The notes below the pieces were generated by a model. It did not search any database, was not told where the DNA came from, and worked only from the letters and a program-made list of their open reading frames with translations. This document shows, piece by piece, positions 47,328 to 61,430 of a stretch of 64,000 nucleotides of DNA. Source of the DNA: Ehretia macrophylla (taxonomy: Eukaryota; Streptophyta; Magnoliopsida; Boraginales; Ehretiaceae); assembly GCA_037974665.1 (NCBI GenBank), contig CM075765.1:8539501-8603500 (forward strand). Reading direction: 5' to 3'. Every line of letters begins with the position of its first letter. Positions within the stretch are counted from its first letter, which is position 1. The position numbers and the translations under genes were made by a program.

Positions 47328-47770
47328 GATATAATTAGGATCTCATAAGGAATTAGACATAATATTGTGATTAATTATACTTAATATAATAAATTTTATC
47401 CCAGAGGAACTTTTATATATTTATATAATTAATTAGGATAAAATATCATATTATTTTCATAATTACCCACATGAATTATGAATCGATACATAATTGATAG
47501 TTTTATTATAAAGTAAAAATTTAGGATAGAAAATCAAATTATTTTCATAATGCACCCATAAAATTTGAAATTAAGTACATAATTTGATAATTCTATTATT
47601 ACAACCATTTGGATCTTCTTGAATTAAAAATTTTGCCCACAAGCAACTTTTATGTCATGAGATTCATTTTTCATGTTTTACATTGGTAAAACATGCAATT
47701 TAGACTAATAGGGCTCAAATTTTGACATAAGCTTTTGAATTCTATACAGCATCTTAACCCACTAGTTTCT
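46406..47770. other. AT-rich leader of element I
   Basis: No coding sequence seen. It contains an uninterrupted (AT)n tract at about 47283-47325. Confidence 0.5.
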
Positions 47771-47779
47771 CTGATATCT

Positions 47780-49996
47780 GATGTGACATTCCCAAACTTA
47801 GGGGTGATAACTATAAGATATGGAAGGAGCAGATTCTTCTCCATTTAGGGTGTGTGGATATAGATTATGCTATTAGAAAGGACAAACCAACTGCAATCAC
47901 TGATTCCAGTACTCTAACTGAGGTCGCGTTATATGAGCGATGAGAGCGATCCAATCGGCTCAACGTAATGTTTATCAAGACCAAGATAACTGCTGGAATA
48001 CATGGTTCTGTCGACCAGCATGAAAATGTTCGAGAGTTGTGCAAGCCATTGTCAAACAGTTCGTCACTTTAGAAAAAGGCACTGAAAAGTACTCTAATAA
48101 TGAAGTTTTCATCTTTCAGACTCACCAATGTGAAAGGTGTGCGCGAGCACATAATGCAAATGCGAGACATTACGGATCAACTTAAAAAACTTGAGGTTGA
48201 TATATCAGAATCCTTCTTGGTGTACTACATTCTGAACACCCTTCCGCAACAGTACGACCATTTCAAGATCTCATACAACAGACATAAAGATAAATGGTCA
48301 ATCAATTAATTAATAAGTATGTGTGTTCAAGAAGAAGATAGGCTAATGATAGAACAGGGTGAGAGTGCATTGTTGGTAAATAACCGTGGGAAGAACAAAA
48401 CTGACAAAGCTCAAGCCTATAATAAAGTTAATCAGATTGGGAAAGGTAAAATACCACCTCAAGCTGATATCAAGAAACAAGCAAAGTGTTTCTTCTGTAA
48501 AAAGAAGGGATACATGAAGAAAGAATACGCCAAATTCCAGCAATGGCTTGAGAAGAAGGGTAATCTAACCTCGTTTGTTTGTTATGAATCTAATATGGCT
48601 AATGTTAATATTAACACTTGGTGGATTAACTCTGGATCAACAATCCATATTGCAAACTCTTTGCAGGATATATAAAACCTAAGAAAGCCAGTGGGAAGTG
48701 AGCAAAACATCTTATCAAGTGACAAGATGGGCTCACATGTGGAGGCGATGAAACTTATGTTTTAACTTTAAGAAGTGGCTTTGTCTTAAGATTAGAAATG
48801 ACCTTTCATGTACCAAGTTTCTCACGAAACATGATTTCTATTTCAAGACTTGTACCATTTGGATATTCCTTTAATTTTTAAGACACATCATTCAGTTTAT
48901 CATATAAATCTGATTGTGTTGGGAATAGTTTTTGTCTGATGGCCTATATTGTATTTTCTTGTAAAACGATGCTACTTATAGTTCAATGCATGTTCACACT
49001 GGCACTAAAAGGTGTAATATTAACGAGAACTCCTCTATGTTATGACACCAGAGATTAAGACATATTTCCATATAAAGAATTAAGAGATTAATGAATGACG
49101 GGATACTTACTACTCCAGATTACACTAATTTTGAGACTTGTGTGGACTTCATTAAGGGTAAGCAGACTAACAAGTCCAAGAAATGTGCTAATAGGAGTTC
49201 GGACATATTAGAGATCCTTCATACTGATATATGTTGTCCAGATATGGATACACATGGTCAAAAATATTTTATCTCTTTTATCGATGATTACTCATGATAT
49301 ATGTATATCTATTTGCTTCATAATAAAAATGAAGCATTGGATGCCTTCAAAATATTTAAGGCTAAATTTGAGAACCAATGCCGAAAGCAAATCCATATTG
49401 TGAGATCAGATAGATGTGGAGAATATTATGGTAGATACACCAAGAATGGACAAGCACCTGGTCCCCTTGCCAAGTTTCTTCAAGACCATGGGATTGTTGC
49501 CTAATATACCATGCTTGGTTCTCCTGACCAGAATGATGTTGCTGAAAGAAGAAACCGAACATTATTGGACATGGTGCGGAGTATGCTTAGCAACTTCAAT
49601 CTTTCTAAATTCTTGTGGGCTGAAGCACTATATTAAACCGAGTTCCAACTAAGGTTGTCCCAAAAATACCATTTGAATTATTAAAAGGTTGAAAACCGAG
49701 TTTGAGACATATGCGTGTAGGGGCTGTCCGTCTGAGGTAAGGATATATAACCCACAAGAGAAGAAACTGGACCTAAGGACCATTAATAGATATTTCATTG
49801 GATATGACGAAAGATCCAAAGGTTATAAATTTTATTGTCCTTCTCACACTACTAGAATTGTGGAATCAAGAAATGCTAAGTTTCTTGAGAATGACATGAT
49901 CATTAGGAGTGATCGGTTTAGGAACATAGTTCCTGTACATGATCATACAGAGTCTCAACCTTCCACATCAAGTGAGAGATTGGTTATAGTTCATAG
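47780..49996 (+). pseudogene. Copia gag-pol of element I (Gag, zinc knuckle, protease, integrase)
   Basis: In order there is a Gag N-terminus (LRGDNYKIWKEQILLHLG, about 47800), and a Gag middle (MRDITDQLKKLEVDIS, about 48160). These are followed by a zinc-knuckle-like CFFCKKKGYMKK (about 48490) and a protease-region WWINSGSTIHIANS (about 48620). The integrase pieces are ILHTDICCPDM and FISFIDDYS (about 49220-49297), then YFIGYDERSKGYKFYCP (about 49790). The order is that of Ty1/Copia. Fossil with many breaks. Confidence 0.85.
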
Positions 49997-51857
49997 TGTT
50001 GGGATTTATGCCCTAAATACTACTATGTACTAATACATCTCAGTACAAGTGAATATATACAATTATATATGACCAGTGCATCATTATGAACATCTTATAT
50101 TCTCTCTTTATTTGATATATATTTGTATGCAAAAGGCTCCATGATACGAGTGAATGACATATGTACGTGGTGATCCGCACAAAAAGGTCTATGTTGTGAG
50201 GTTTGTGTCAAAACTATACGTTCATAACCGAATAGTGAGCCTGGGCACTTCACTATGGTAAGGTTATAATGAGAGGTCTCCTATTTGGTAGGTGACTTAC
50301 CTTGGTCACTAGAGCGGCTTTTCGGACAACTCTCATTAGTGCATTATGGTGCATTGAACGAGACTTAAGTAGATGTTATGTCAGTGACATTGCTATCATT
50401 GTCAAAGAACTAAAAACATCTTATTCTACTAAGTGACCAAAACTCTGCATCATGATCATATGTGGATGTATTAGTGGAGCCTAGGACATGTACTTTGATT
50501 CACTACGGGTGATATCCTATGTAGAGGGTCAACAACTCTGTGTTTTGAGTACATGGACTAGATCCATTAGATGATCTGCATATGAGTCATGATTCTATGA
50601 CTATCTTAATTGATAGTGAACTATTTTCTTGGAGTTATCTATATGATCGTAGGAATCTAAGCGCTTAGTAATATAGCTATGACTATATTAGATACTAGAC
50701 TTATGGGTCACTCCCAGAAACAAGGGAATAATATCTAAGCGATGATTATAGGAACGATAAAGGTCCAAGGTTTAGTTGTAATCAAAGACAAGATGATAGT
50801 ACTAATACAGGATCTGCTCTTGATTACGGATAAAACATAATAGGGTATTTCGGTCATTTATACTTAGTAGGGCAAAGACAAAACCTCCTAAGGAAGTTTA
50901 TTAGTTGCCATGGAGTGTAACCCTAACTCTTTTGTGGAATGAGTTAAGGTTAAAATGGTCCATCTCCTAGTCACTTTATCATTATGACAAACTACTAGTG
51001 TTTAGCAGGGGCATTTTGGTCATTTTGAAGCAATAACAACTATGTATTTGAGTCCCTCTCCTAGTCACTTTCTTATTATGACAAACTGCGACTTTCTTAT
51101 TTTGGCACGTATGTGCAAATTGAGTATGGTTTCCTATTTGGGAACATGCAACTCAATTTAGAAAGACCAAGACATTAGGACAAGAAACATTCTTTAAGAC
51201 AAAAATATTTGTCCCTGCGTAACATGTCCAAATGGCGTATGCCAGACACACTCCTACGTGTAGAAGACTTTTGTAGGCATGTGGATAGAGTTTGTTGGAA
51301 GAGATAATTATCTTGATTTTATTAATTAAGAGATAATGTGAATTATCTCTAAGATAATTCATAAGAAAATCAAGAGGTAGTCATCTAATCTAACGAGGAC
51401 ACTCTACCCTTATCACCTGACTAGCATCTATAAATAGATGGGCTGTCTATACAATTCTACACGCCACACTTTACATACACCCACATACAATACACGACCA
51501 TAGTTAGTAAGAAAGGAAGAGACGAAAAATCCCACAATTTTTCATTGCCATTCGCAAGGGAGTTAGATTAGGGGAGAAGATTCGGAGTGCTCGTGCCTTG
51601 GAGGACTTCTCACGACTTGGAGGAATTTTCCAGCAATATTCTAGACATAACTCATGTGTGTGTTGTGTATACAATGCAACACAAAAGGTATTAGTCACAC
51701 TCTTTACTTATTAGCACTTGTTATTGATTTCGATAGGATGTTTATGCATGATTACATGTGTTCTTGGTATGGATTATATGGCTGATGTTTATTGTTTATA
51801 GATTCCGCATGTAAACTAAAATGAAATGTCAAGATTCTTAGGAATCCACATCTTTCA
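49997..51857 (+). repeat. Solo LTR J (LTR retrotransposon, probably Copia)
   Basis: This 1861-bp sequence starts TGTTGGGATTTATGCCC and ends CATCTTTCA, with a perfect 5-bp target duplication CATAG (49992-49996 and 51858-51862). No coding region or primer site is attached. It lies within the pol remnant of element I. Family and orientation are judged only from the TGTTGGG start. Confidence 0.8.
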
Positions 51858-51866
51858 CATAGCACC

Positions 51867-54800
51867 TGTAACACCCGAGACTTGCAGCATACACATAATT
51901 AACTATAACATATCTTTTGTGCATTTTAATATGCTTTATTTCTAGTTTAAATATGTTTTATTTGACGGTTACTATTCATAAAGAAAATCGACTGTCTAAT
52001 TTGCTCAAATTAATATTTTTCCTAGATAGTATGACTTATAAAAGGAATCGGGAACTTGGAATTTTGAGCTTTGGGTATCGTGAGCACGCGTTAAGAAAAT
52101 GAAACATGATTCGTATGAATAGTAAAACATTTGTAAACATAGTTATTAGACTAGTTGGTTTTAAAATTGAATTTAGACCTAGATTTGACTAAGCCACTTA
52201 TACAATTGACCCAAAATATATACATATACATATAAAATAACCCATATACTAAACATTAACATACAATTGCTCACAAACAATTCACAAAATTTCCTCTATA
52301 TCCCCCCACCCACCCACCCACCCACCCGACAACTTCCAAGGAGAAAAAGAAGGAAAAATCCTTCAAGCTTTGCATATTAGCCTCCTAGTTTGTGATTAGA
52401 AGGGTTTTGGAGCTACCTAGGGCTTCTACAACTTGCCTACAACCTATAATTGTGAGGGAGTTTGTATATGTTCCATTGTAAAGTTTACGTCAACTTTTGA
52501 AATTTTGAGATTTGTTGATTATAGCTATTGAGTTGCTTGAATATTGTGATATACATGCTCTACATGCTATATAGAGACCTTGTTTGCTTAGTTTAGTGGC
52601 TTACTCCATGGTTGAATACTTTGATTCAGGAAAGATGTCACACCCTAAATCTGGTCTTAGGGAAAACAGTTCAGGACGCGACGACACACGGATATTATAA
52701 AAGCTATAATATGGACATCTAATACGAAACAGAAAAACACTCAAACATATTTATATAAAGTCTACATCCCAGTAGACACAATTCTCAAACCAGGTTCTCA
52801 ACGAGCATACACAAAACCCAAACGTGATCATGAATCCAACCATGATCACCTACATATACAATCAAAACATGATAGACTTCAAAATAGATAAGTTATCAAG
52901 TATTTCAAAAATAAACTAAAACATAACCTCATTACAACAAACTACTAAAAGCTATTAAACATTGTTTCAACTTAAACACAAGCTAAACATAGTTCACATT
53001 CCATGGTTTCTCAACAGTCTCCTCGTGTACATAGTCATCGTCATGAACACTTGTAGCATGCATCACAGAGGGGTTAGCTTATTTATAACAAAACTTAGTG
53101 GAGAGGGGAAATAGTTAAGGGGACTTTTAAAGCCATAACCTGTAAATCAGTTGATCACATTAGAAACAACATATAACTTGAGCAATAAAGCCACAAACCA
53201 CGTTATAAGGATACTGCTCATTATTTGTTGATGCTGTCACTTATAGCCCTTGCGCGAACTCATCACGTTCACTTTTCACATCTCCTTGTCACTCCCAATA
53301 TTGGTACTCCGGATGTACCCATCTAAACACCCTACTCTCCATGGCCTTACACCGACCACATGGGAGTAGTGTTTGACTATGGTAGTCGTGCAATTATCAG
53401 CAAGCCCTATGCCACCTGGCATGACACGACACTACCAAGCCCCTTACAAAGGTTGCAACCTATCGAACACGGGTATCCACCCAACGTTTTCACATAACAT
53501 CAAACACATTCAACAATTGATATCTCACATCTGGGTAATAAAGTAGATCACCCAACCCATAGTAAACATTTACAACATGTTTGACAAGGACTCTACAACA
53601 CTCAATTAACAAACTAGCAAAGGCACTTCTAATTTCTAATTCAGCGGAAGCTTAATTTAATCAAATTGGATGCCTATGTAACGACCTCTAAATACCATGT
53701 TTTCTATCTAGAAACGAAGCTTATCGAATGTAGATAGTTCTAGGTTCAAATAGAACTCAATTCCGAGTTAAATTCATTGAGTCATAGCCATTTTAATGCA
53801 ACTAGTACAAACTGCCCAGTTTCAACGAGATTTCTCAAACCTACTGTAATGAATGTTTTTGAAAATGAAAACAATTTTTCCTCATTAATTGGGAAACAGT
53901 GGAAATGTTCTTCTATGAGTTTTGTACATCTCAAAGTTTTTCCAAATTGTTCTAAAATTATTTATCCACAAAAACGGGCCAAAACTTGTGACTGCCTAGG
54001 TCTGCCCAGAAATTTCATAGCAAGCATTCAAGGCTAATTCAATTTTACATTGCTTCTACAACATCACAAGCCTCAAATGCAATCATAAAAAAGATCACAC
54101 AATACTACAACAACCTAAATCTTCAAAAAAATACAAAACAAATACAAGATATAACAACACCAACACAACATAAACACTTGATGTTATAAGCTGAAATTCT
54201 AGACTGCACATACCTAAATTTACTGATTCAGTTACCTATTTAATGATCTCTAAAAGCTCTGAAATTGCACAGAATTGTAGTTCATTAAGTGTAGATGGAT
54301 TTAGCCTCAAACGGATCCTAATTCGGAGTTATATTCATCAAGTTACGGTCTTTAGAAGTTAACTGCACAAACTGCCCTGCACCTACGCAAGAATCAGAAA
54401 CTCACTATTTTGGATTTTTAGACACCTCTTAACGACATAATTAGAGCTTGCACATAAAATAGAATTTGTTCCTCAAGGTCTTGGGTATATCGTGTAAAAA
54501 TTTCAGCCAATTCCGACAATGTTTACTATGTCAAACGTGCTCTACAATCCAGTCACGTAAATCTGCCAGATTACTCACCTATGCACTAATGTTCACTTAG
54601 CTTGTTTTGCTTGCATTTCGTGAATATATATATGCTACCTCTTGCATTCTAGAGCTAAAACACACTCTTTCAAGCATTAACACAAACACTACATCTACAC
54701 TTCACCTTCATCTTCACATACACACAACAACAACAACTCTCATACAAGCTTCCACATTTAGAGAACATATAACACTAACTTCACATTCTCATAATCAAGT

Positions 54801-57297
54801 TAACTAACTAATTCATGGCATCAAAAAACTATATTCAGCATTTATATACACATTTCATGCAATCCCTCACCTTGGTTTTGAGTTCTAGAAGCAAAAGAAG
54901 CAAGAGAAAGGTTGAATCTAGCTAGAGCATGCAAGAAATGGCCTGAAATCTCATATTTTCTTCTTCCTCTTCTTTCTTTCTTTCTTCTTTCTCTCATCTC
55001 TCTCTGTCGTGTGTTATGTGTATGTGTTGCAGTATTTTTGTGTGTTTGTAGTGTAATGTGTGTGTTTTGTTTGTCTTGCAAAATATCCATGTCAAAAGGT
55101 AGCCAAGTCAAAGATGTGGTCAAATTTGGTGGTAGACTAAGCAAAATATCACCTATGTTTTGTATGTATATATGTATGTATTGTGTAGTGTATATTATAT
55201 ATGTATAAGATATATATAATGCATGTATTGGTCAAATGGTCAAATAAGTTTTATTATGCAAAGTCAAAGTAGTCAAATATGGTTAACTAAGCAATTATAT
55301 ATTGTATTTGTATGCATTTATGTTTATAATGTATTTTTATGAGTAAGACTAGTCAACTATAGTAGACTCAATAAAATAAGACTATATTTATATGTATAAA
55401 TGCAATTAAAATGTAAATATATTGTATTAAAATAGATAAACACATAATTAGTACATAATATTTTCAAATAATGTTTAAAATAAATAAATGCATATAAAAT
55501 GAAATGCTCGGGTCTAAAAAAAGAGATGATGAATAGTACCTAATTTTAGGGTTTTGCTATAAGTTGCTATTTAGATTGATTTCATGCTACCTATAGGTGC
55601 TTTAGATACTATTGAACATAGTTAAATGCTTGTGTGTAGTTAATTTGCCCAGAATTGGATTAAAATGTGAATTTAACCAAAATTTAAAAGGGAATTTTTC
55701 GTAAAGCGTAATTCGGGCACAAATGACCCTTATATTAGGTACTTACTAGGCATGGAAGCACTTTTGGTACTTTCGTTGCATTGATTTAAGGGGCAGTTAG
55801 GGTAGTTGTAGTTAAAATAGACTCGGGGCCTTTTTGGACTTTTGTGTCCGAAGTGGGTTTTTAAGGCTTGGATAGGTGCCATTTAGTATCCCTAGGGATA
55901 TAGTATGGTCGGTTTATGAAAATGGAACCTTAAATCTCGTATGAAAGTAAAATTGAATTGTTGTCAAAGGGAAAAATGTGGGAATTGGATGCTTAGTACT
56001 TGTATTAACTTGTAGTTGCCTATTGTATGTCTGAATGCATGTCTAAAGCATATTCAAGCTATTTGTAGAGTTTCGTGGAAAAGTATAATATTTACCCCTT
56101 TGTGTTTATAAAATTATTTCATGTGTAAAAGCTTATATTGTGACTAACTGCGAGGGCGGCCAACCTTGTTGTCCCTCAAATGTGATTATTGATACTATTT
56201 GTTCTCGTGATCATGAATCGGGTTGCGCAACCTTCCCGGACAAGGTAGTGTCAAGAAACTCCGGGCACCATCAGGCTATTGGTCTAGCTTGACTACCATG
56301 GTGCCTATTCCGTTTCTCGTTGAAGCATACTCTTCTACTCCAGAGGCGTGGTTCACCTTGTTGGGGCATACGGACCTACCTCGGGAGAAATGGGTTGTAG
56401 AATCAGGGTACATCCAGAGTACCCCATTTGAGGAATAAAGGGATTTATCAGCATTTGCTATTGAAGATCATGGCACATGGTTCGAGATTAAGGACAAAAA
56501 AAATGAACCGTATCCTTTTAAAATGTGTTTAATGCTTATTCAGTTACTTGATATTGTATTCCTTATGTTCTTGTCTTGTTGCATTGCGCAAAATCATTTG
56601 CGAAAATTCCCTGGTTTATTGTACCCCCTCTCTCCCTAAGGAACTGTGTTGCTCACTCCTCATTTAATTTGTTTTGGGAGAAGTTGAGGTGAATCCCCAA
56701 CTTGTAGCTGTAGAAGAAGAAGAAAAAGAAGTCCAAGTAGATCAACTTCCTTGACTGTTTGTGTGTTGAGGTTGGCTGATGTGTGTGAAGATGTGTTGTT
56801 ATGTGCTATGTCCTACTTTTGAGACCTTTGAGGTCTTGTATGTAGTTGTGTTGAATTTGATAACTTGTAACAAAGTTGTAATCTTGGATGTTTGGATGGA
56901 GTTGTTGGCATGTAATAGTTAATGATAGACTTTATTGCCTTTGTTTGCATACTTGGGTGTTAAGGGATGTTAAAAGAAGAACTTAATATATAAGTATGAC
57001 TTTTAATTATAACTAGAGTGATATGATAAGCAAGTTATGTCTTGGGGTTTCTAAGGTTATGTCTTGTATAATTGTATGATATGCTTTTGTTGAGTTCCAA
57101 GGCTCGGATGCCCTTGAGGAGTTTGTTGTATGCGTTGACATTGAAGGATGGGATTATATAAGAAGGTTGGTTTGTGGTTTGGTGGATGTATGAGATCGTT
57201 TGCAGGTAATCAGTTAGTCCATGATACAGAGGAGACTCTGTCTATGTACTGTGTTCGGACTTAACCTATAACGTGGGGTTGGGTTCGGGGCATTACA
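51867..57297 (+). repeat. 5' LTR of element D (interrupted by solo LTR F)
   Basis: Starts TGTAACACCCGAGACTTGC and ends GGTTCGGGGCATTACA, six bases before the primer site. About 2.54 kb once F and its target copy are discounted. The part before F includes a (CCCAC)n-like tract near 52303-52327. Confidence 0.8.
52636..55519 (-). repeat. Solo LTR F inside the LTR of D
   Basis: 2884 bp starting TGTCACACCCTAAATC and ending near CTCGGGTCTAAAA, flanked by AAAGA (52631-52635 and 55520-55524). The right terminus is degenerate compared with the TCTTCACA of LTR G. It contains a repeat motif (TAGTCGTGCAATTATCAGC near 53385) reminiscent of the G array. No coding sequence. Confidence 0.75.
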
Positions 57298-57303
57298 TTT
57301 AAA

Positions 57304-57316
57304 TGGTATCAGAGCT
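57304..57316 (+). other. Primer-binding site of element D
   Basis: TGGTATCAGAGCT matches the usual initiator methionine tRNA site of plant LTR elements and fixes D as plus-strand with its 5' LTR on the left. Confidence 0.9.
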
Positions 57317-57329
57317 AATTGATTGCATG

Positions 57330-59921
57330 TGTAACATCCCGATCCCTCTCGAGACCGGGAGTTCTATCAATTAATCTAATCACAACCCAATTCCAAACTC
57401 GGACAAAATTTTTAGGGAAAGACGGGCGGAGTCTCCTCTGTTTCTAGGCAAAATGCAAACCTGCGACAGCATATAAGTGGACCAGCACCGTGTCCAACCA
57501 TACAAACACCTCAAGGCCATCTGAGCCTTGGTTCTCAACAATTAACATATCAAGTATACATACATTTCCAAGTACTCAGACTATTCTAACTCTTTCTTTA
57601 ACAATACAATCATGCATTGAAGTTAACTATACTAATTGGATACATAAACTAGCTTATCATTCTACCTCAATTACCTAGTTAAATTTAAATTACATTCCTT
57701 TTATCATTAAATACATACAACATATGAAACATACATCTTTGCATCTTTGATAACTCAAGCCACATAACACGCAAGGCAACTCTTCAAGCATGATCTTTCA
57801 TGTAACCACGAACTTTCCAGCTAACAAGGCATTTCCTGAAATGTGGTGGTGAGGAGTGAGTATACTCAACACGTATACTCAGTGAGGGCGAGACAGATAT
57901 CGAGGTGGAGAGAAAGAAAGTCGTGCAATGCAAATAGGGCAGACAAGCAATATAACTAACAAGTAAGCATTCAATATAAACAATTAATACAATAAACAAT
58001 TAATAAAAGCATTAACACAACCATTCAAAGCTATACCACACTTTGAAGGCTATGGTTCACTCAAACGAGTAATGTACCGATCATGATTTCGATGACTTTA
58101 ACGATGACGCGCCGGCTCACCTACCTTATAACTTCCGTTTAGAGTACTCCGGACATACTCTGTCAATTCTACGACTCAAAACTCCCTGGGCGGCAACCCA
58201 AGCGAGAAAGGGAATAGGACGCGGAGCTAGAGCAACCAACACTGGCAACCCGAGGCTACCCAGAGAGGCCCGTCACTCACGCGCCTGACACAATGCAATG
58301 CAATATGAGGAATATAACGATGATCGAGCAAGGTACTGAAGTACAGGTTAGTAACAACATGCGATACAATAAGCAATTACAATCAATAAAGTAACAAGAA
58401 CAACACTAACAAGCATGATCAACAATTGATATATAATTCAATCATAACCAACTTTAACAAGCATAACAAGCAATAATAAGCATTCTACAAGCATAACACT
58501 ATGAAAACCAACAAAAACACAAAACGACCCCAACTTTCAAAACGCTACTACTTTCAAACAAGCCACGAGTTTTGGAAACCAACTTCACCACTCCTCCTAG
58601 GTCACCATAAGGCACGTCTAAAGACCACGAAACCCTACTTTACCCTAGAATTCCCGCAAAGCCCCGATTTTTTCCTTTGCTCGTTTGAACTACAGCTACC
58701 TCAACCGATCACCCAACCAATGTCATAACTGCACCAAAAGTGCTTCCATAATGTACCTCGACAATGCCTTCACACAAAACGATAAAATGCCAAACTTGAC
58801 CTAAACGACCCCAACATGCACTAAGCCATTTTTCTCCATTTTTTCATTACACAATCCAATTAAACCATACATTTAGGCATTCTAGCATATCTAGCACCTT
58901 CCTACATCAACAGAACACAAAACGAAGCAACTTTAACGTAACGAGGGTTTACTATTCACATTTTACTATTCCATTAGCATTTAAAATTACAATTGCTATA
59001 TTTAACCGTAGAAAATGCTAAAAAGCTATAAATACATGTTGTACAATTGTCAAGGAACATTCTTTAAACATCAAAACAGTTAAAATAACAATCTACTGCT
59101 AAAACCCAAAAATTAAAGTTTAAACACAATTATTTCAAATGTGCAAATAACGATGAAACCCTCACCTTAGACGCTTCTAGACGCTAGAAAAACCACACTG
59201 GAAGCCTCGGACACAACCCCGTGCAAGCTCTCGCGAAGAATTTGAAGATTGAAGTTGAAAGGTTTTTTTTTTTCTTTTTCCCTTGATGTTTCGGCCATGG
59301 CCTTCTTTTTTTCTGATTTTTGCTCTTTTGTTTCCTATTTTATGCTTAAATAAAAGATGACACAAGTTCAATGGTCAAATCCTTGGTCAAACTAATTAAA
59401 ATTTGGTCAAATAAGCTTATTTTATGCATTTTAAGGCTAAAACAACCAACACAATTCCAATTCTAGTTAATAACAACTAAAACACTAAAATTAAAACACT
59501 AAATACTAGTTTTCACTATTTGCTGAGGACTAGAGATCATTTCCTAACTATCGCTCTCGATATGCTATGCACAAAACGACGTAGAACGAGTAACACCTAA
59601 ATATTATGAAATATAAGAAAAATATAATTTTTGAAAAGCAACATAGTTCAAAATTTACTCCGGCTCAGAGCTACTTTTCATTTAGTTGAAAAACCGAGCA
59701 TTAAGGTGCAAGAAAATAAAACTAGGTAACATAAACATGATAAGTAGTTGATACTCCGTTAAAATAATTAATTCAAGTATTATTTAATTACTTCTAAAAG
59801 AAATATGAAAATAATGCTACAAATGAATGTTTAACTAAAAATAAACACAAATTCAATGCTAACATTTAAGATGACACTTCATTAAATGCAATTAAATGCA
59901 TGCCGGGTTCGGGTTATCACA
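57330..59921 (-). repeat. Solo LTR E2 inside the leader of D
   Basis: 2592 bp, TGTAACATCCCGATCC to GGGTTATCACA, with perfect target duplication GCATG (57325-57329 and 59922-59926). Homologous to E1 at 37747-40385 throughout. It inserted 13 bp past D's primer site. Confidence 0.92.
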
Positions 59922-60199
59922 GCATGAGTAGGGATATGTTCCTCGGTTTGTGGGGTAGAGGTCCTTATGTGAAAGTTGAATTGTATGATTACGTGATTAT
60001 TTGATTATCTAAGTGAATGATTGACTATGTGGAAACATGCTAGCATATAAAAGAAGAGTCTATTGCATGACGTTGCATGAATATGAGAGGTTTAGAGCAT
60101 GAAGCATGCTAAGTGTTTTATAAGTTGTCTTATGTGCACAAGATGTTTTAAATGTGAATGAGCTATCTTTATGTGACATTTATTTGCCTATTATAACAC

Positions 60200-61430
60200 T
60201 GGACTCTTCTAGTATTAAGATAAGGAGGGGAAGGCCGAGAAGGCAGCCGGAGGAAGCTCCGAGGCAGGATGCACCTAGATAGGATGCAGGGGTAGCCGGG
60301 AATGCTCCACCAGGGCAGGAACCAACAAATGCGTAGTTTATGGCCTCAATGGCCACGACAATTAATTCTATCACTTAGTTAATGACTCAGCAGGGTTAGG
60401 CAAGGGCAATCAAGGAGTTAGAGCCGAGGGGAGTGGTACTACAGGTGGTAATTTGCTTGATAAATTTTTGCATCACGGGGCATACAAAGGGAACCCGATA
60501 ACATGAAGGCTGAAATGTGGTTGAGTAAATTGAGAAGGTATCTGTTGTTCTTGAATGTACTGATGAGAGAAAGATTACGTATGGTGCGTTCCTACTTGAG
60601 GGTGATGCTGAAGAGTGGTAGCGTACTCTGAGGGAGAGATGGGATACCGAGACGGTACAACATACATAGGCTGAATTTGTTAGGGAGTTCAGAGATAAGT
60701 ATGTATCAGTAGTGGCTCGTGAAAGACATCAGGAAGAATTTATATCTCTGAGGCAGGGAAATATGACTGTTGATCAGTATGAGGCTACATTTACTAGTCT
60801 TCCCGCTATGTGCCGACGCTCGTATAGCCTGAGGATTTGAGAATTCAGAGGTTTATCAAGGGTCTGAGATGTGATATTCAGCTCAATTTATCTACGAAGG
60901 ATTATATTAATTATTCTGCAGCGGTCAGGGCAGCAGCGAGATTCGAGAAACGCAAAGCAGATATATTAGCAGAGTCTAGTCAGCCTAGTAAACAACAGTA
61001 TCAGTCTCAGAGTTAGGGGGTTCAGAAGCAGTATCAGCAACCTATCCAGGTTCAGCAGCAGAGGCAAACTCAGAGCTACCCGGGGCTAGCCCAAACTCAG
61101 TGACAAACGAGGCCAGTTCAGAGCCAGTCACAGAGTCAGACCTGACTTGTTGCCGCTAGATCTCAGCAAGGTAGCACCGCTACATTCACTTACAGAGCCC
61201 TTACGGGAGGCACTACTGCAAGGAAAAACTAGCAGTGCAGTCACTGTAATAGTAAGGGCCATTTAGAGGAAGAGTGTTGGAGGAAATTGGGCTGATGCAT
61301 TGGCTGTGGTAGCGATCAACACAAGGTTAAAGATTGCTTTAGGCTCAAGCAGGGGTAAGGTCAGACATCCGGCCAGAGTGCTCAAACTAGAGCTTTAGGT
61401 ACAGCTCCAGTTCCACGAGGCCAGGCACAA
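60200..61430 (+). pseudogene. Gypsy Gag of element D with two zinc knuckles
   Basis: Gag core sequence such as EFVREFRDKYVS and ERHQEEFISLRQGNMTVDQY (about 60670-60790) is followed by a glutamine-rich segment. Two CCHC-type knuckles come next: CSHCNSKGHLEEEC (about 61230-61275) and CIGCGSDQHKVKDC (about 61295-61337). Del/Tekay-type chromovirus Gag is the best match. Broken copy. Confidence 0.82.

Larger units (their letters stand above)
46040..49996 (+). mobile_element. Copia LTR retrotransposon I, left part
   Basis: Plus-strand Ty1/Copia fossil with a probable 5' LTR (46040-46390), a primer site at 46393, an AT-rich leader, then gag, protease and integrase pieces. It is interrupted at 49997 by solo LTR J and again at 51867 by Gypsy element D. 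Any reverse transcriptase would lie beyond D, outside the window. Broken, with many breaks. Confidence 0.8.

Noticed and set aside
54842-55208. Overlapping 98-100-codon frames on both strands within LTR F
   Set aside because: Simple-sequence composition (TTTCTTCC and GTGTGT runs) inside a solo LTR; no coding evidence.
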